Positions 21,909-23,084 of a stretch of 23,084 bases of DNA are shown in pieces (position 1 is the first letter of the stretch; the number at the start of each line of letters is the position of its first letter). Below the pieces are notes generated by a model. The model did not search any database. It was not told where the DNA came from and worked only from the letters and a program-made list of their open reading frames with translations. The DNA lies in assembly GCA_043778205.1 (NCBI GenBank), contig JAYWGO010000061.1, forward strand, positions 1 through 23,084. The letters run 5' to 3'. The DNA comes from JAAFIP01 sp043778205. Lineage in GTDB: Bacteria; Pseudomonadota; Gammaproteobacteria; Burkholderiales; Burkholderiaceae_C. A program made the translations under genes and the position numbers.

Positions 21909-22784
21909 ATGAGCGCTATTTTGTCCCACCTTGGCATTGCCTTCATGCGCGCGTTGGCGTGGTTGCCGCTGGGCTGGATACGGGCACTGGGCTGGGCCGT
22001 AGGTTGGCTGCTGTACGGGGTGATTGCCTCTCGCCGCAAAGTTGTGCGCACCAACCTCACGCTGTGTTTTCCAGAGCTGTCCAGCCAGCAAATACAGGCA
22101 CTGGTGCCCAAAGTATTCATTAACTTTAGCAAAGCTTGGTTCGACAGAAGTTGGCTGTGGCACGCGCCGCTTGCGGTAGTAGCGCGCCGTTTAAGTGTGG
22201 TGGGCGCCGTGCATGAGTTGCAAGGCACTGCCCCGACCATTATTTTAGGCCCCCACTTTATGGGCATGGATGCATGTGGCTGCGCGGTGATGATGCTGAT
22301 CCCGCGCAAATACACCTCTATCTACACCGACCAGTCCAACAAAGTGGTGGACGCATGGATGCTGCGCGGCAGGCGGCGCTTTGGCGTGTCGCGTTTGTTT
22401 GGCCGCATTGAGGGTGTGCGCGAGATTGCCCAATCGCTCAAGGCGGGGGAGCCCTTGTATTTGCTGCCCGACATGGACTTTGGCAGCGACGGGACGTTTT
22501 TCGTGCCGTTTTTTGGCATACCAACCTCCACAGTACCGTCGCTGTCCCGCTTTGCCCGCCTGGGCGGAGCCAAGGTGGTGCCCGCAATCACGCGTTTGAC
22601 GGACACCGGCTACGAAGTGCAAATAATGCCTGCGTGGGACAACTTTCCCACCAAAGATGCCGTGGCCGACACAGCGCGCATGAACGCAGAACTAGAGACC
22701 TACATACGCGCCATGCCAGAGCAATACTACTGGGTGCACAAGCGATTTAAAACCCGTCCACCTGGGGATCCGGGGCTGTATTGA
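21909..22784 (+). CDS. LpxL/HtrB-type lipid A acyltransferase, second copy
   Basis: A 291-residue paralogue of the preceding protein. An N-terminal membrane region is followed by RKVVRTNLTLCFPELS (43-58), typical of LpxL/LpxM, then the catalytic H116-x4-D121 (LGPHFMGMD). LYLLPDMDFGSDGTFFVPFF follows, and the ending EQYYWVHKRFKTRPPG is the usual family tail. It probably adds a secondary acyl chain to lipid A at the cytoplasmic face of the inner membrane. The two proteins differ clearly in sequence, so they likely act at different positions or steps; which is LpxL and which LpxM-like cannot be told here. Confidence 0.9.
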   Translation: MSAILSHLGIAFMRALAWLPLGWIRALGWAVGWLLYGVIASRRKVVRTNLTLCFPELSSQQIQALVPKVFINFSKAWFDRSWLWHAPLAVVARRLSVVGAVHELQGTAPTIILGPHFMGMDACGCAVMMLIPRKYTSIYTDQSNKVVDAWMLRGRRRFGVSRLFGRIEGVREIAQSLKAGEPLYLLPDMDFGSDGTFFVPFFGIPTSTVPSLSRFARLGGAKVVPAITRLTDTGYEVQIMPAWDNFPTKDAVADTARMNAELETYIRAMPEQYYWVHKRFKTRPPGDPGLY

Positions 22785-23084
22785 GTCTAGCTATCCAGAA
22801 TTGATTTTTTAAGCTAAATAAGGCTATCGCCCAAGGAAATAGTGCACAGGTAGCTATGTATTTCGTAGTAAAGTGATTTGTTATTCGGAGGTGCTTTAAC
22901 AGCCCGTGGCAAGGCTTGTGTGCCTTGGTTTGCTTGCGTAGTTTTCTACGGTTGTTTTAGCAGCCCGTAGCAAGGCTTTTGTAGGCCTATTTACCTTGGT
23001 CGGGCGACGGGACATATTTTTTGCAAACTTCCGCAAAACACACGCACAGCTCAGTAGTTATCGTAGGCTGTTTCCGCGCCTTTG
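22785..23084. other. Gene-free end of window with short repeats
   Basis: No convincing coding frame is seen after the second acyltransferase gene. The stretch contains a pair of related 27-base direct repeats and small inverted repeats, including CAAGGC-TTGTGT-GCCTTG (22910-22927), which might end the acyltransferase transcript though no T-run follows directly. Confidence 0.5.
22895..22982 (+). repeat. Pair of imperfect 27-base direct repeats
   Basis: Copies at 22895-22921 and 22956-22982, 61 bases apart, agree at 24 of 27 positions (shared cores CAGCCCGT and GCAAGGCTT). Both are followed by CCTTGGT at different distances, so each can fold CAAGG against CCTTG. They may be members of a dispersed family of short intergenic repeats such as those seen in Comamonadaceae; that link is from memory and unverified. 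Confidence 0.55.

Noticed and set aside
22895..22982. Integron attC sites or a CRISPR array
   Set aside because: Only two imperfect copies, no GTTRRRY/RYYYAAC core, no regular spacers and no cas or integrase gene nearby.

Overview
The window looks like a chromosomal segment of a betaproteobacterium, probably Burkholderiales/Comamonadaceae. The main reasons are the divergent metK / tandem lipid A acyltransferase block and the style of the envelope glycosyltransferase genes. This is judged from protein resemblance alone; no search was run.

Left edge (1-1000): the 3' end of an IS4-type transposase enters from outside the window. Directly behind it lies a short coding remnant that resembles the C-terminus of a MepA-like murein endopeptidase. 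A small VF530/DUF2132 protein gene follows, convergent with the next operon.

Nitrogen-compound region (992-12711): ten genes read leftwards with gaps of at most a few dozen bases. In transcription order they are a polar amino-acid-type ABC importer (binding protein, permease, ATPase), a class V aminotransferase/cysteine-desulfurase-like PLP enzyme, a dihydropyrimidinase/hydantoinase, an RpiR-type regulator, ureidoglycolate lyase (AllA), an NTF2/SnoaL-like protein, a frameshifted allantoinase-like (PuuE-type) deacetylase and an AMI1-like amidase. This reads as an uptake-and-degradation operon for a cyclic ureide or hydantoin-like compound that releases nitrogen; the exact substrate cannot be assigned. 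A 347-base divergent control region carries a near-perfect 60-bp palindrome, a separate 15-bp palindrome and a sigma-54-like -24/-12 motif. On its far side a PotA-type ATPase and a Tat-exported PotD-type binding protein read rightwards, with no permease genes after them.

ISL3 element (12712-14084): a complete-looking 1373-bp insertion sequence with perfect 70-bp terminal inverted repeats interrupts the map. It trims the last residues of the PotD-like protein and replaces the native 5' end of a sialidase-like gene. The flanks show no 8-bp duplication, which suggests a recombination junction and not a simple insertion. The missing permeases fit that reading.

Right part (14085-23084), which looks more GC-rich: a sialidase-fold protein and a multi-pass membrane protein (rightwards) face a leftward operon metK - family 9 glycosyltransferase - GtrA - family 39 glycosyltransferase, probably for cell-envelope glycan assembly. 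Divergent from metK are two tandem LpxL/HtrB-type acyltransferases. The metK leader contains a strong stem with a competing alternative pairing. The last 300 bases hold no gene but contain a pair of imperfect direct repeats.
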